Below are positions 24,083-31,949 of a DNA stretch of 64,000 bases, one piece after another; position 1 is the first letter of the stretch; the number at the start of each line of letters is the position of its first letter. The stretch is taken from assembly GCA_021810905.1 (NCBI GenBank), contig JAJZQH010000006.1, positions 116,630 to 180,629 of the forward strand, given 5' to 3'. The translations under genes and the position numbers were made by a program. Below the pieces are notes generated by a model, which did no database searches, was not told where the DNA came from, and worked only from the letters and a program-made list of their open reading frames with translations. This DNA is from a bacterium (GTDB taxonomy: Bacteria; UBA10199; 2-02-FULL-44-16; JAAZCA01).

Positions 24083-24921
24083 AGCCCACGGCTCGGCGAG
24101 CGGCGGTAGTTTATGTCCGAGAGAGATATCGAAAGAGCGAGCGGTGGGCATGCAAGGCAATCGGTCAGCATAGATCAACGCAGCGTTATGAGCGGCGGCC
24201 TGATCGAGATGGAGAACTGAAGCAGCGGATCGGAGAGCTGGCAGCAGAGCGGCCGAGGTGGGGATGTCCGTTGATTCACGCGGTAGTACGACGAGAGGAA
24301 TTAGTGCGTAATCACAAGCGAACGGAGCGGGTATATTATCGGGAGATGGGATTGAGTCTGCGTTTGCGGCGGAAAAAGAAACGACCGAGTCATCTGCGTG
24401 TGATGATGGAAGCGCCATCAAGACCGAACGAGCGGTGGCCGATGGATTTCGTCTTCGATCAGCTCACTGATGGTCGTCGGTTGAAGTGTTTGACGCTGGG
24501 AGATGATTTTACTCGGGAGGCGCTGGAGATTGAGGTCGGGCGATCGATTCGCGGAGTGCATGTAGTCGAAGTGCTGGAACGTATCGCAGCGGAGCGCGGT
24601 TTGCCGGGCGTGATCGTCATGGACAACGGTCCTGAATTTACAGGCAAGGCCCTTGATGAATGGGCCGTTAGGAATGGCGTGAAACTCGACTTCATCACGC
24701 CGGGTCGTCCGGTAGAAAATGCTTTTCGTGAGTCGTTCAACGGACGATTCCGAGATGAGTGTTTGAATCAGCATCTTTTTCATGATCTTCAGGATGCCAA
24801 GGAAAAGATCGAACGCTGGCGGCGGGACTATAACACCGAGCGGCCTCACAGCTCGTTGAACTACGCAACACCGGCGGCATTTGCAGAGCATTATCGATCA
24901 ACAGGAACCCTGGACTTGTAG
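24076..24921 (+). CDS. IS3-family transposase OrfB (DDE integrase domain), expressed by -1 frameshift
   Basis: The frame is open from the slippery site at 24070-24076 to the stop at 24921 (about 281 codons). The first part (AAVVYVRERYRKSERWACKA) is the HTH_21 region, followed by the rve core. The DDE residues lie in GDDFTREALEIE, MDNGPEFTGKAL and NAFRESFNGRFRDE. No stop or deletion interrupts it, so the element may be active. Starts inside the frame, for example near 24271, lack a ribosome-binding site. The full product is the OrfAB fusion. Confidence 0.92.
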   Translation: MVKPTARRAAVVYVRERYRKSERWACKAIGQHRSTQRYERRPDRDGELKQRIGELAAERPRWGCPLIHAVVRREELVRNHKRTERVYYREMGLSLRLRRKKKRPSHLRVMMEAPSRPNERWPMDFVFDQLTDGRRLKCLTLGDDFTREALEIEVGRSIRGVHVVEVLERIAAERGLPGVIVMDNGPEFTGKALDEWAVRNGVKLDFITPGRPVENAFRESFNGRFRDECLNQHLFHDLQDAKEKIERWRRDYNTERPHSSLNYATPAAFAEHYRSTGTLDL

Positions 24922-25024
24922 GGTTACGATTGGTACAGAAATTGGGGGATGGTCAGTACAGACCTCAAAGAGGTCCCGTATTTTTTTGCGGAGGCGGCGC
25001 GCTCTCTGTGCTAAACTCTGCAAC

Positions 25025-25435
25025 ATGCCGATCTCCCAAAAAAAGGAATCCGATCTCTCCCGCCGCATGGCGGCGCTTGGTATTCACGAAGCCGACATAA
25101 AAGAGCATTTCGTGCGCAGCGGCGGGAAGGGCGGCCAGAACGTCAACAAGGTCTCGACCTGCGTCGTGCTCAAGCACCTCCCCACAGGCGTGGAAGTAAA
25201 ATGCCAGAAGGAGCGAAGTCAGGCGCTCAACCGGTTTCTCGCCCGCCGCATACTTGTCGAGAAGTTAGAGCGAGTCGTATTCGGAGCTCAGAGCGCCGCG
25301 GAACAGCTGATCTGGAAGATTCGCAAACAGAAACGCCGCCGCTCGAAAAAAGCAAAAGAAAAGGTGCTGGATCAGAAACATCGGCAATCGGAAAAGAAGC
25401 AACTGCGAAAACGCGTAAATACGGTCCCATCCTGA
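25025..25435 (+). CDS. Release-factor-like peptidyl-tRNA hydrolase (GGQ domain only)
   Basis: 136 aa. It carries the RF-1 catalytic motif in VRSGGKGGQNVNKVST (GGQ at about residues 38-40) and a very basic C-terminal tail (KQKRRRSKKAKEKV). There is no stop-codon-recognition domain. Such proteins (ArfB, or mtRF-R-like) free stalled ribosomes; the tail would lie in the mRNA channel. The basic tail resembles ArfB, while the N-terminus (LSRRMAALGIHEADIKEHF) resembles the small RF-like group, so the exact subfamily is open. ATG 25025 is close behind TAAACT, with little room for a leader. Confidence 0.85.
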   Translation: MPISQKKESDLSRRMAALGIHEADIKEHFVRSGGKGGQNVNKVSTCVVLKHLPTGVEVKCQKERSQALNRFLARRILVEKLERVVFGAQSAAEQLIWKIRKQKRRRSKKAKEKVLDQKHRQSEKKQLRKRVNTVPS

Positions 25436-25503
25436 ATACTCGCCCCTCCACCTCAAATAACTTGCCTTTTGACGGGTCCTTTGGCTAGAAATGCACGTCT
25501 GAA

Positions 25504-25594
25504 CGTGATTAGTGAGTAATGAGTGATGAGCAGTGCGCGGTCAGCAAAAACACCCTGTGAAAAAACAGGTTTTACGATTCACGAATTACGATTT
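25504..25594. repeat. Heptad-word element B
   Basis: Left arm of five in-phase 7-mers (CGTGATT, AGTGAGT, ...) at 25504-25538 and right arm ACGATTC, ACGAATT, ACGATTT at 25574-25594, ending next to the SRP RNA. The core holds AAAAAACAGGTTTTACG, related to the cores at 27925 and 28596. The arms are only loosely complementary here. Together with the SRP RNA and element C this fills 25436-25841. Confidence 0.6.
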
Positions 25595-25596
25595 TG

Positions 25597-25711
25597 GGGC
25601 GGCCGGGTCCCATGCGATTCAGTGGCGGCGAACCCCGCCAGGCCCGGAAGGGAGCAACGGTACCCGTTCGCTGAAGGTGCCGTGGATCAACCTGGCCGCC
25701 CTGTTTTTTTT
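25597..25711 (+). ncRNA. ffs: Signal recognition particle RNA, small bacterial (4.5S) type
   Basis: About 105 nt. GGGCGGCCGGG (25597-25607) pairs with CCTGGCCGCCC (25691-25701). The apical domain has the conserved GCCAGGCCCGGAAGGGAGCA and GGTACCCG segments that bind Ffh. TTTTTTTT at 25704-25711 follows the closing helix as terminator. There is no Alu domain. The receptor gene ftsY is also in the window. Confidence 0.93.
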
Positions 25712-25727
25712 CATGTGAATATTCAAG

Positions 25728-25831
25728 TAGTACGTTAGTACTTTGGTACGTTAGTACAAAAACTGGTATAGTCCGGGGCCGCAATTATACGTACCAACGT
25801 ACCAACGTACCAACGTACCAACGTACCAACG
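25728..25831. repeat. 8-bp-word element C with embedded promoter, upstream of dnaX
   Basis: Left arm of GTACGTTA/GTACTTTG octamers (25730-25757), core 25758-25790, right arm of five ACGTACCA octamers (about 25791-25830). The arms are near-complementary. The left arm plus core form TTGGTA (25743-25748), 18 nt, TATAGT (25767-25772) with TGG before it as extended -10. This is a plausible promoter for dnaX-ybaB-recR. Element I before porA has the same layout. Confidence 0.7.
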
Positions 25832-25841
25832 TCCTGAACCT

Positions 25842-27500
25842 ATGACTTATCAAGTCCTCGCCAGAAAGTACCGTCCCCAGACCTTTGCCGAGGTCGTGGG
25901 ACAGGAGCACATCACGACCACGCTCCGCAACGCCCTCGCCTCCGGGAGGATACATCACGCATATCTGTTCACGGGCGTTCGCGGCGTAGGCAAGACCACG
26001 GTCGCGCGCATACTCGCGCGCGCTCTCAACTGCGAGAACGCCAGGGATTTCGAACCCTGCGGCAAATGCAGCCCGTGCAGCGAGATCGCGGCGGGCAGAT
26101 CCATGGACGTGCAGGAGATCGACGGCGCATCCAACACGGGAGTCGATGACGTACGCGAGATTCGAGAGCGCGTAAAATACATGCCCTCGTCCGGCCGCTA
26201 CAAGATCTACATCATCGACGAGGTGCACATGCTCTCCACGGCGGCGTTCAACGCGCTGCTCAAGACGCTGGAGGAGCCGCCCGCGCACGTCGTCTTCATC
26301 TTCGCGACGACCGAGTCGCACAAGATCCCTGCGACCATACTCTCGCGCTGCCAGCGCTACGACTTCCGCCGCATCCCCGCGCCTCTCATAGCCGCGGCGC
26401 TCAAGCGCATAGCTGCTCGCGAGTCGATATCCATCGATGAAGCGGCGCTTGCGCTCATAGCGCGTGAAGCGACGGGCAGCCTTCGCGACGCGCAGTCGCT
26501 CTTCGATCAGGCGATAGCCTTCTCGGGCAGCGCCGTGAACGCGAATTCCATCGAGTCGATGCTGGGATGCCTCGACCGCACCATACTCTTTGACGCCGTA
26601 TCCGCGTGCCTTGACCACGACGCGCCGCGCGCGCTTGCTGCGCTCGAAAGCGTATTCCTGACCGGCGCGGACCTCGTGCGGTTTGCCGGCGACGTGCTTG
26701 AAGTCCTGCGCCACATCCTTGTGACTGCGGAATGCGGCGGAGAGCGCGCGTCGCTCGATCTGCCGGCCGACGAGATTGCGGCACTCACCCGGCTCGCGTC
26801 AACGGCGGACGCGCCGCAGCTTCATCAGATGTTCTCGCTGTGGTATGGCGTCGCAGAATCCGCCGCGCGCTCGCCATTTCCCAAGATGTTGCTTGAAGTC
26901 GGTTTCATACGCCTATGCAGGGTATCTGCCGTCAAGCCGATCGCTGAAATCGTCGCCAGACTCGACTCCCTGCTCGACGACGGTTCTGCGGCTCGCGCGC
27001 CCTCGCAGATTGCGCCGGCAGAACGAACTCCTGTGACGCCTCCAGCCGCGGCGCCAAAAGAGTCCGCCAGGCCCATCGCCGCATCCGCCTCCCCCACATT
27101 CGAGCCGGCACCGGCCCCAGACGTGGAGAGTGAAAAGCGATGGGAAGAATTCATGAGATGGGTGATAGTGGAGAAGCCGCAGATAGCCTCAATACTGCAG
27201 CAGGGCTCGCTCGAGGGGATGGACAAAAGCGCCGTCCGAATCCGCTGCGTCAAGCCGCACTTCGCGGAGATGCTTGCAGAAGCGGACAGAAAGCAAAAGA
27301 CGGAGGAACTGCTCGCGGCGTTTTTCAAACGGCCGATGGCTCTTATGGTGAACGCGGATTCAGCGACTGAGGAAGCGCCTCTGGCGCGCGGCCTTCGCAA
27401 AAAAGAACTCGTCCGCGAGGCGCTGGGCGACGATGTAGTGAAGCAGGCCGCCGAGATCCTCGGCGCGCAATTGCATGACGTGAAGACGACGCAAAAATAA
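25842..27500 (+). CDS. dnaX: DNA polymerase III subunit gamma/tau
   Basis: 552 aa clamp-loader ATPase. Seen are YRPQTFAEVVGQEHI, Walker A GVRGVGKTT (residues about 45-53), the zinc module C-x8-C-x2-C-x2-C around CGKCSPC, Walker B IIDEVHML, sensor LEEPPAHVVFIFATTE and the SRC finger in ILSRCQRYDF. After about residue 370 comes a P/A-rich linker and then a tau-like C-terminal domain. It heads the conserved dnaX-ybaB-recR order. No Shine-Dalgarno is evident before the ATG; the right arm of the octamer element ends 11 nt upstream. Confidence 0.96.
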   Translation: MTYQVLARKYRPQTFAEVVGQEHITTTLRNALASGRIHHAYLFTGVRGVGKTTVARILARALNCENARDFEPCGKCSPCSEIAAGRSMDVQEIDGASNTGVDDVREIRERVKYMPSSGRYKIYIIDEVHMLSTAAFNALLKTLEEPPAHVVFIFATTESHKIPATILSRCQRYDFRRIPAPLIAAALKRIAARESISIDEAALALIAREATGSLRDAQSLFDQAIAFSGSAVNANSIESMLGCLDRTILFDAVSACLDHDAPRALAALESVFLTGADLVRFAGDVLEVLRHILVTAECGGERASLDLPADEIAALTRLASTADAPQLHQMFSLWYGVAESAARSPFPKMLLEVGFIRLCRVSAVKPIAEIVARLDSLLDDGSAARAPSQIAPAERTPVTPPAAAPKESARPIAASASPTFEPAPAPDVESEKRWEEFMRWVIVEKPQIASILQQGSLEGMDKSAVRIRCVKPHFAEMLAEADRKQKTEELLAAFFKRPMALMVNADSATEEAPLARGLRKKELVREALGDDVVKQAAEILGAQLHDVKTTQK

Positions 27501-27557
27501 CGTGACCCGTAAACCGTGACCAGTGACCAGTGCATACGAATCACGAGTCACGAGACC
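27501..27557. repeat. Heptad-word element D, between dnaX and ybaB
   Basis: Eight consecutive 7-mers in one phase, starting right after the dnaX stop: CGTGACC-type words to 27535, then ACGAATC-type words (complementary sense) to 27556. The core is almost nil, so the element is a nearly continuous quasi-palindrome. AAGGAG of ybaB follows immediately. Confidence 0.65.
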
Positions 27558-27573
27558 AAGGAGATAACACGAG

Positions 27574-27894
27574 ATGAAGATGGACATGAAAGCGATCATG
27601 AAACAGGCCGAGGCTCTGCAGTCCGAGATGGCCAAAAAACAAGAAGAGCTGGCCAAGATGACCTTCGAGGCCAGTGCGGGTGGCGGCATGGTAACGGCCA
27701 CCGTAAACGGTAAACATGAACTGCTGAGCCTGGCGATCGACCCGTCCGTTGCTTCAGCCGGAGACGTGGAGATGCTGCAGGATCTCATTATCGCAGCCGT
27801 CAACGAGGGCTTCAAACGCGCAAACGAAGCCATGCAGCAGTCGCTCTCAGGAATGATGGGAGGCCTGGGCGGCCTCGGCAATTTGAAGTTTTAA
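27574..27894 (+). CDS. ybaB: YbaB/EbfC nucleoid-associated protein
   Basis: 106 aa. An N-terminal helix (MKAIMKQAEALQSEMAKKQE), then FEASAGGGMVTATVNGKHEL and the C-terminal LIIAAVNEGFKRANEA, exactly the family layout. It is a DNA-binding dimer commonly encoded between dnaX and recR. AAGGAG at 27558-27563 precedes ATG 27574. The Met/Gly-rich end (SGMMGGLGGLGN) is usual. Confidence 0.95.
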   Translation: MKMDMKAIMKQAEALQSEMAKKQEELAKMTFEASAGGGMVTATVNGKHELLSLAIDPSVASAGDVEMLQDLIIAAVNEGFKRANEAMQQSLSGMMGGLGGLGNLKF

Positions 27895-27896
27895 GA

Positions 27897-27974
27897 CGTG
27901 AATCGTGACTAGGGTGAAAGTCGTTTCTGGAAAATCAACTTGTTTTACGATTCACGATTCACGATTCACGGATT
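27897..27974. repeat. Heptad-word element E, between ybaB and recR
   Basis: Left arm CGTGAAT, CGTGACT (27897-27910). Right arm ACGATTC three times then ACGGATT (27947-27974), complementary to the left. The core contains a 26-nt segment (27925-27950, TCTGGAAAATCAACTTG...) that recurs as an exact inverted copy at 28596-28621, on the other side of recR. Confidence 0.75.
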
Positions 27975-27976
27975 CT

Positions 27977-28564
27977 ATGACCCCAATCGATCGCCTCGTA
28001 CATGAATTGGCAAAGCTGCCCGGCATCGGCGAGCGCACAGCTGCGAGACTCGCCTTCTTCATCCTGCGGCAACCGCACGAATACGCCTTGGGCCTCTCGC
28101 GCGCAATATCGGACGTAAAGGAAAAGGTGCGGCTCTGTTCCGAATGCATGAACCTCACGGAGACGGACCCGTGCGCGATCTGCAGCGATCATCGTCGCAA
28201 CGCTTCCACCGTATGCGTGGTGGAAGATCCCTCCGACGCTCTGGCGGTGGAGCGCACGCATTCCTTCCGCGGCCGCTACCACATCCTGCACGGCGCACTC
28301 TCGCCGCTCGACGGGGTCGGGCCAGACGATCTCAAGATAGCGCAACTCATCCGGAGGCTTGAAAGCGGTTCCACCGAGGAGGTTATCGTCGCCACAAACG
28401 CAAACGTGGAGGGAGAGGCGACCGCACTCTATCTTTCGAAGCTGATAAAACCCACTGGGATAAAGATCACCAGGCTCGCTTCCGGCATTCCGGTCGGCGG
28501 GGACCTCGAATACATCGATGCATCGACGCTCACGCGCGCCTTTGAAGAGCGCCGTGAAATCTGA
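27977..28564 (+). CDS. recR: Recombination mediator RecR
   Basis: 195 aa. HhH segment LAKLPGIGERTAARLAFFIL, a C4 zinc finger (CSECMNLTETDPCAIC, residues about 54-69), and Toprim with VVEDPSDALAVER and EVIVATNANVEGEATALYL. It acts with RecF/RecO in gap repair. ATG 27977 starts the conserved N-terminus; the upstream extension is intergenic heptad repeat. Elements E and F flank the gene as inverted relatives. Confidence 0.96.
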   Translation: MTPIDRLVHELAKLPGIGERTAARLAFFILRQPHEYALGLSRAISDVKEKVRLCSECMNLTETDPCAICSDHRRNASTVCVVEDPSDALAVERTHSFRGRYHILHGALSPLDGVGPDDLKIAQLIRRLESGSTEEVIVATNANVEGEATALYLSKLIKPTGIKITRLASGIPVGGDLEYIDASTLTRAFEERREI

Positions 28565-28568
28565 AATC

Positions 28569-28661
28569 CGTCGTTCGTCGTTCGTGAATCGTCGTTCGTA
28601 AAACAAGTTGATTTTCCAGAACCAATTTTCAACCTAACATTCGAACGAGGAACGACGATCA
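28569..28661. repeat. Heptad-word element F, after recR
   Basis: Left arm CGTCGTT, CGTCGTT, CGTGAAT, CGTCGTT (28569-28596), core with the 26-nt inverted match to element E (28596-28621), right arm TCGAACG, AGGAACG, ACGATCA (28641-28661). The word family differs from element E although the cores are identical. Confidence 0.75.
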
Positions 28662-28673
28662 AGGAGGCATGAC

Positions 28674-29213
28674 ATGAAAACACCGAGTCCTCTGATCATC
28701 TCCCTGACAATGGCGTTCGCATCATCAGGATTGGTCTGCAATGTAGCATCAGCGCAAGAGCCCGCGATCCATGCCCCTGAATTCGCCATGTCTGCGGCAG
28801 CAGCGAAGAAGATCATTTCCGATGCCAAGGGCGAAGAGTCGTGGAGCACGCCCGGGCTCATAGCCGACTATCGGGATGGCGACGACAAGGTCTTTTGCTC
28901 GCTCACTGTAGATCCCGGCGCCGAATTATGCGGCAGCGTGAGCTCCCTTGAGAACGCGCAGAGTCCGTATTTAGTAGTCATCTCAAACGCCACGGGCTCT
29001 TCGCTCTGCGACGATCTGAGGATGCTCGCCGGTATAGGAGGCGAGAGATGCGCCAGTTTCTACGGAAAGGCCAGCCTGCTTGAGGACGGGACCACGCCTG
29101 CGGTCAGCGGAGTGACCAAATATCAGATAGAGCCGGTCGACATGGAGATGCTCAATCACCCGGTATTCGGCGAGACACCTTTGCTGAGGGAAGCGGAGCT
29201 GAAGAGAAAATAA
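28674..29213 (+). CDS. Exported hypothetical protein
   Basis: 179 aa. Signal peptide to about residue 27 (VCNVASA-QE), then a small soluble domain with four cysteines (VFCSL, AELCGS, SSLCDDL, GERCAS) that could form two disulfides. GGAGG lies at 28663-28667, 6 nt before the ATG. No family is recognised. It follows recR but is separated from it by heptad element F. Periplasmic location fits the nearby VKOR-DsbA system in general only. Confidence 0.65.
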   Translation: MKTPSPLIISLTMAFASSGLVCNVASAQEPAIHAPEFAMSAAAAKKIISDAKGEESWSTPGLIADYRDGDDKVFCSLTVDPGAELCGSVSSLENAQSPYLVVISNATGSSLCDDLRMLAGIGGERCASFYGKASLLEDGTTPAVSGVTKYQIEPVDMEMLNHPVFGETPLLREAELKRK

Positions 29214-29215
29214 AT

Positions 29216-29295
29216 CGCCGGCAACGCAAGAAACGCCAGCAAAGCCAGCAACGTTGGAATGAGCACTTTGACTGAACAGCGCCAGCAACGAACAT
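29216..29295. repeat. 9-bp-word element G
   Basis: Nonamers GCAACGCAA, GAAACGCCA, GCAAAGCCA, GCAACGTTG (29221-29256), with a second partial run (GCGCCAGCAACG) near 29280. The words resemble element M at 37420. No clear complementary arm. The rest of 29296-29424 is AT-rich and probably carries the promoter of the next gene. Confidence 0.5.
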
Positions 29296-29424
29296 CGCAA
29301 AATAATACATTAAATTCAACTAGTTATAAAAATTCGAACAATTTTTCCCACCCACGCAACTTTGGGTATCCCGGCATCCGATAATAATGACGGATAGACG
29401 AGTCCATTCGAGCCGGGAGGCCGC

Positions 29425-30168
29425 ATGTCATTAAGTGCACCGAGCAGCACGCAATTGAACAACACGCAATCGCAGGCGCTGGCACAGGATGCCGATGCCC
29501 TGGGTATAGGCTTTGCGAGCCCCAGCGATCCGATAAGCAGCAGCACCGACCCTGACAAAGATAAGAGCCCGGTTGCAGGATCCAGGGCCTTTTTAGGCGT
29601 ACCAGCAGGAGTCACTTCCGCAAACAACTCCAAGACGGCGAACGGAACGTCCGGCAAGGACTCTGCTGCGCCACAGGTTCCGCAGCCGCTGGACGGACTC
29701 GCCGCGATGGGCGCCAACCTTCAGGCGCCTCGCATGATACCTTTCGCAGGCGCGCCTTCTCAGCCCGCATCTGCCGAGTCTCAAAAGGGCGAGACAACGG
29801 GCGGAGTAAAGATCGGCAGCGGACCGTCATCCTCAAAGAAGAAGGAACTCGCCGAGAAACTCAAGGACGCATTCGGCATTGAGATTGACCCGAACGATAT
29901 TCCTGAAGGAGCTCTCAAAGCAAAAAATCTGGACGAAGCGAGGCAGATCATCGATGGTGCAAAGAAACAACAGCAAGCCACGCCGGCTCCGGCCGCAGCG
30001 CCCGCTGCCACGACGCCCCCAGCACAACCGATGCCGGACCCCACTGCCGATCCATTTGCTTCGCTGGCATCTGCCAACCACACGCCGAGCACTGCCGACC
30101 CGAACTCGCCAGTCACTGGCGGCACGGGACTTTCCGGCAACGTCGGAAGTTACGGAGTAATCAACTGA
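29425..30168 (+). CDS. Low-complexity protein of unknown function
   Basis: 247 aa, largely predicted disordered: rich in S, A, P, N, Q and T with no signal peptide. One ordered island lies at about residues 133-175, with KKKELAEKLKDAFGIEIDP followed by DIPEGALKAKNLDEARQII. GGGAGG at 29416-29421 precedes the ATG and a strong terminator follows. The composition resembles secretion-system needle-length or flagellar hook-length regulators, but nothing specific supports that. Function unknown. Confidence 0.6.
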   Translation: MSLSAPSSTQLNNTQSQALAQDADALGIGFASPSDPISSSTDPDKDKSPVAGSRAFLGVPAGVTSANNSKTANGTSGKDSAAPQVPQPLDGLAAMGANLQAPRMIPFAGAPSQPASAESQKGETTGGVKIGSGPSSSKKKELAEKLKDAFGIEIDPNDIPEGALKAKNLDEARQIIDGAKKQQQATPAPAAAPAATTPPAQPMPDPTADPFASLASANHTPSTADPNSPVTGGTGLSGNVGSYGVIN

Positions 30169-30193
30169 ACAAGTAAGGCCAGCATTCGACCCC

Positions 30194-30227
30194 AACCCCG
30201 ATGCACCTTGCATCGGGGTTTTGTTTT
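30194..30227 (+). terminator. Rho-independent terminator
   Basis: AACCCCGATGC (30194-30204) pairs with GCATCGGGGTT (30210-30220) over a 5-nt loop, followed by TTGTTTT. It ends the 247-aa gene. Confidence 0.88.
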
Positions 30228-30261
30228 GCTTTTCTTGCATTTCCGATCGAGCCACTGAATA

Positions 30262-31125
30262 ATGCCCTCCATGTCGATCAAGACCCGCACGGTTCTCATC
30301 TCGATTATCGTTACGCTCGCGCTCACCATCGTCAAGACGGCGGTGGGGCTGCTCACCCGATCCATCAGCGTGCTCTCCAGCGCGCTCGATTCGTTCATGG
30401 ACGTATGCTCCATGACCATCAACTTCGCGGCGGTGCGAGCCGCCGACAAGCCGGCGGACGAAGACCATCCGTTCGGCCATGGAAAAGCGGAGGCGGTCGC
30501 GGGGCTCTTTCAGGCGACCTTCATAGCGGCGTCGGCGACGTTTCTGATCGTGCAGGCGTTTCACAGAATGATCGACGGCTATATCCTCGAGGACGAGGCC
30601 GTGGGTATCGCGATGATGATCGCCGCCATCATAGCCAGCATATTCCTCACCCGCATGATGAGACGCGCGGGCAGACGGACTCAATCCTGTGCGCTCGAAG
30701 CCGGCGCTTTGAACTTCGGTGCGGACATCTGGACGAACGCAGGCGTGCTCGTGGCGCTCATGCTCGAGAGATGGGCCTCGGTTAAGAACGCCGATCCGAT
30801 CATTTCGATTCTGATTTCGCTCTACATCGTCGTCTCCGCGATTCGAGTGGGTCACGATGCGATAGCACAGCTCATGGATCTCTCCCTGCCGAGCGAAAGT
30901 CTGGCCATCATCGACGGATGCATCAGGGCGCACGGCCCTATGGTCAAGGGTTATCACAGATTGCGAACGCGCAGGGTCGGCGCGGAGAGACAGATCGAAT
31001 TTCATCTCGAGATCGATCGAAACACGAGTTTCGAACATGCGCATACCGTAACCGAGGCCATCATCGCGGACATACGCCACGCCATTCCCGGATCTCACGT
31101 CACAGTGCACAGCGATCCGGTGTAA
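30262..31125 (+). CDS. Cation diffusion facilitator family transporter
   Basis: 287 aa inner-membrane divalent-metal/proton antiporter. Six helices are visible, followed by a cytoplasmic C-terminal domain (RTRRVGAERQIEFHLEID). TM2 has D-S-F-M-D (DxxxD) and the loop has DEDHPFGHGKAEA, a family hallmark. In TM5 the usual H/D-x3-D appears as N-F-G-A-D, so the first ligand is Asn, which may change metal choice. FieF/MamB-like members are the nearest match by eye. Start 30262, with ATG 30271 as an alternative. Confidence 0.9.
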   Translation: MPSMSIKTRTVLISIIVTLALTIVKTAVGLLTRSISVLSSALDSFMDVCSMTINFAAVRAADKPADEDHPFGHGKAEAVAGLFQATFIAASATFLIVQAFHRMIDGYILEDEAVGIAMMIAAIIASIFLTRMMRRAGRRTQSCALEAGALNFGADIWTNAGVLVALMLERWASVKNADPIISILISLYIVVSAIRVGHDAIAQLMDLSLPSESLAIIDGCIRAHGPMVKGYHRLRTRRVGAERQIEFHLEIDRNTSFEHAHTVTEAIIADIRHAIPGSHVTVHSDPV

Positions 31126-31133
31126 GAGCCTAG

Positions 31134-31335
31134 CAGAATTCAGTAGTCAGAATTCAGAAGTCAGAATCCAGAATAAGAAGGCTTGCGGCTGGATTTGAGG
31201 AAGTGCTTGTATGGTAAAAGGTCAACCAGTTTCTATCTTCTATCCTATAGCTTCTAACTTCTGGATTCTGACTTCTGGATTCTGACTTCTGAATTCTGAC
31301 TTCTGCTTTCAGCTTTGACCTTTGAGCTTTCATTC
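31134..31335. repeat. Heptad-word element H, the longest of the family
   Basis: Left arm: six in-phase 7-mers of type CAGAATT (31134-31175). Core 31176-31230. Right arm: fifteen in-phase 7-mers of type TTCTGAC/TTCTATC (31231-31335), complementary to the left words. It lies between the transporter and the oxidoreductase cluster and fills almost the whole gap. Confidence 0.8.
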
Positions 31336-31352
31336 GATATGACGATTTAACT

Positions 31353-31949
31353 ATGATCGAAATCCGAATACACGGAAGGGGTGGCCAGGGTGCTTTCGTC
31401 GGAAGCAAGATCCTGGCGATGGCCGTCTTCTCGGAAGGAAAATTCGTGCAGGCCTTTCCGTCGTTCGGAGTGGAACGCAGGGGCGCTCCCGTGACGGCGT
31501 TCGTGCGCATAGACGACAAACGCATAGAGCTGAGAAGCGAGATATACGCTCCCAATCATCTCATCATCCTCGATCGGACGCTCTTGAATAACCCGGCGAC
31601 CTTCGACGGCTTCAATGGCGAAGGATGGGTGCTCATCAACACGAGGCGCACTCCCTCCGAGCTCAGCAAACTGAAAATCCTGGCCGGCTTCAGAGTGGCG
31701 ACCGTAGACGCGAATTCCATCGCTGCGTTAAACAAACTAGGTTCCGCAATGAGTCCCATCGTCGATACGGCGATACTCGGCGCGTTCTGCAGGATCACCG
31801 GTCTCTGTTCAATCGACTCCATAGTTGAAGCGATCAAAAAGGGCGTGCCGATAAAACCCGATGCAAACGCAAAGGCGGCGCAGGAGGCTTACTCGGAGGT
31901 GCAGTTTGGCGGTGCGGCGGCGCCGGAAGCCGTGGGGGCCGAGGCATGA
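31353..31949 (+). CDS. porG: 2-oxoacid:ferredoxin oxidoreductase gamma subunit
   Basis: 198 aa. MIEIRIHGRGGQGAFVGSKIL and QAFPSFGVERRGAPVTAFVR are hallmarks of the POR/KOR gamma chain. It is part of a thiamine-diphosphate, iron-sulfur enzyme that oxidatively decarboxylates a 2-oxoacid to acyl-CoA and reduces ferredoxin. It ends in an A/G-rich tail and overlaps the next gene by 4 nt (ATGA). Pyruvate is the likeliest substrate given the alpha and beta sequences, but 2-oxoglutarate or a branched 2-oxoacid is not excluded. Confidence 0.9.
   Translation: MIEIRIHGRGGQGAFVGSKILAMAVFSEGKFVQAFPSFGVERRGAPVTAFVRIDDKRIELRSEIYAPNHLIILDRTLLNNPATFDGFNGEGWVLINTRRTPSELSKLKILAGFRVATVDANSIAALNKLGSAMSPIVDTAILGAFCRITGLCSIDSIVEAIKKGVPIKPDANAKAAQEAYSEVQFGGAAAPEAVGAEA

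Larger units (their letters stand above)
23733..24955 (+). mobile_element. IS3-family insertion sequence (IS407-like group), apparently complete
   Basis: About 1.22 kb with terminal inverted repeats beginning TGACCATCCCCC at both ends (23733 onward; 24955 backward). It carries overlapping orfA and orfB with a slippery heptamer. No target-site duplication is visible (ACGA on the left, GTAC on the right), so one flank may have rearranged since insertion. It sits at the T-arm-like sequence of the second tRNA-derived palindrome. Confidence 0.9.

Noticed and set aside
25728..25831. Possible origin or iteron cluster made of GTACCAAC repeats
   Set aside because: No replication initiator gene nearby, a second copy of the same element lies before porA, and the layout matches the intergenic word-repeat family.
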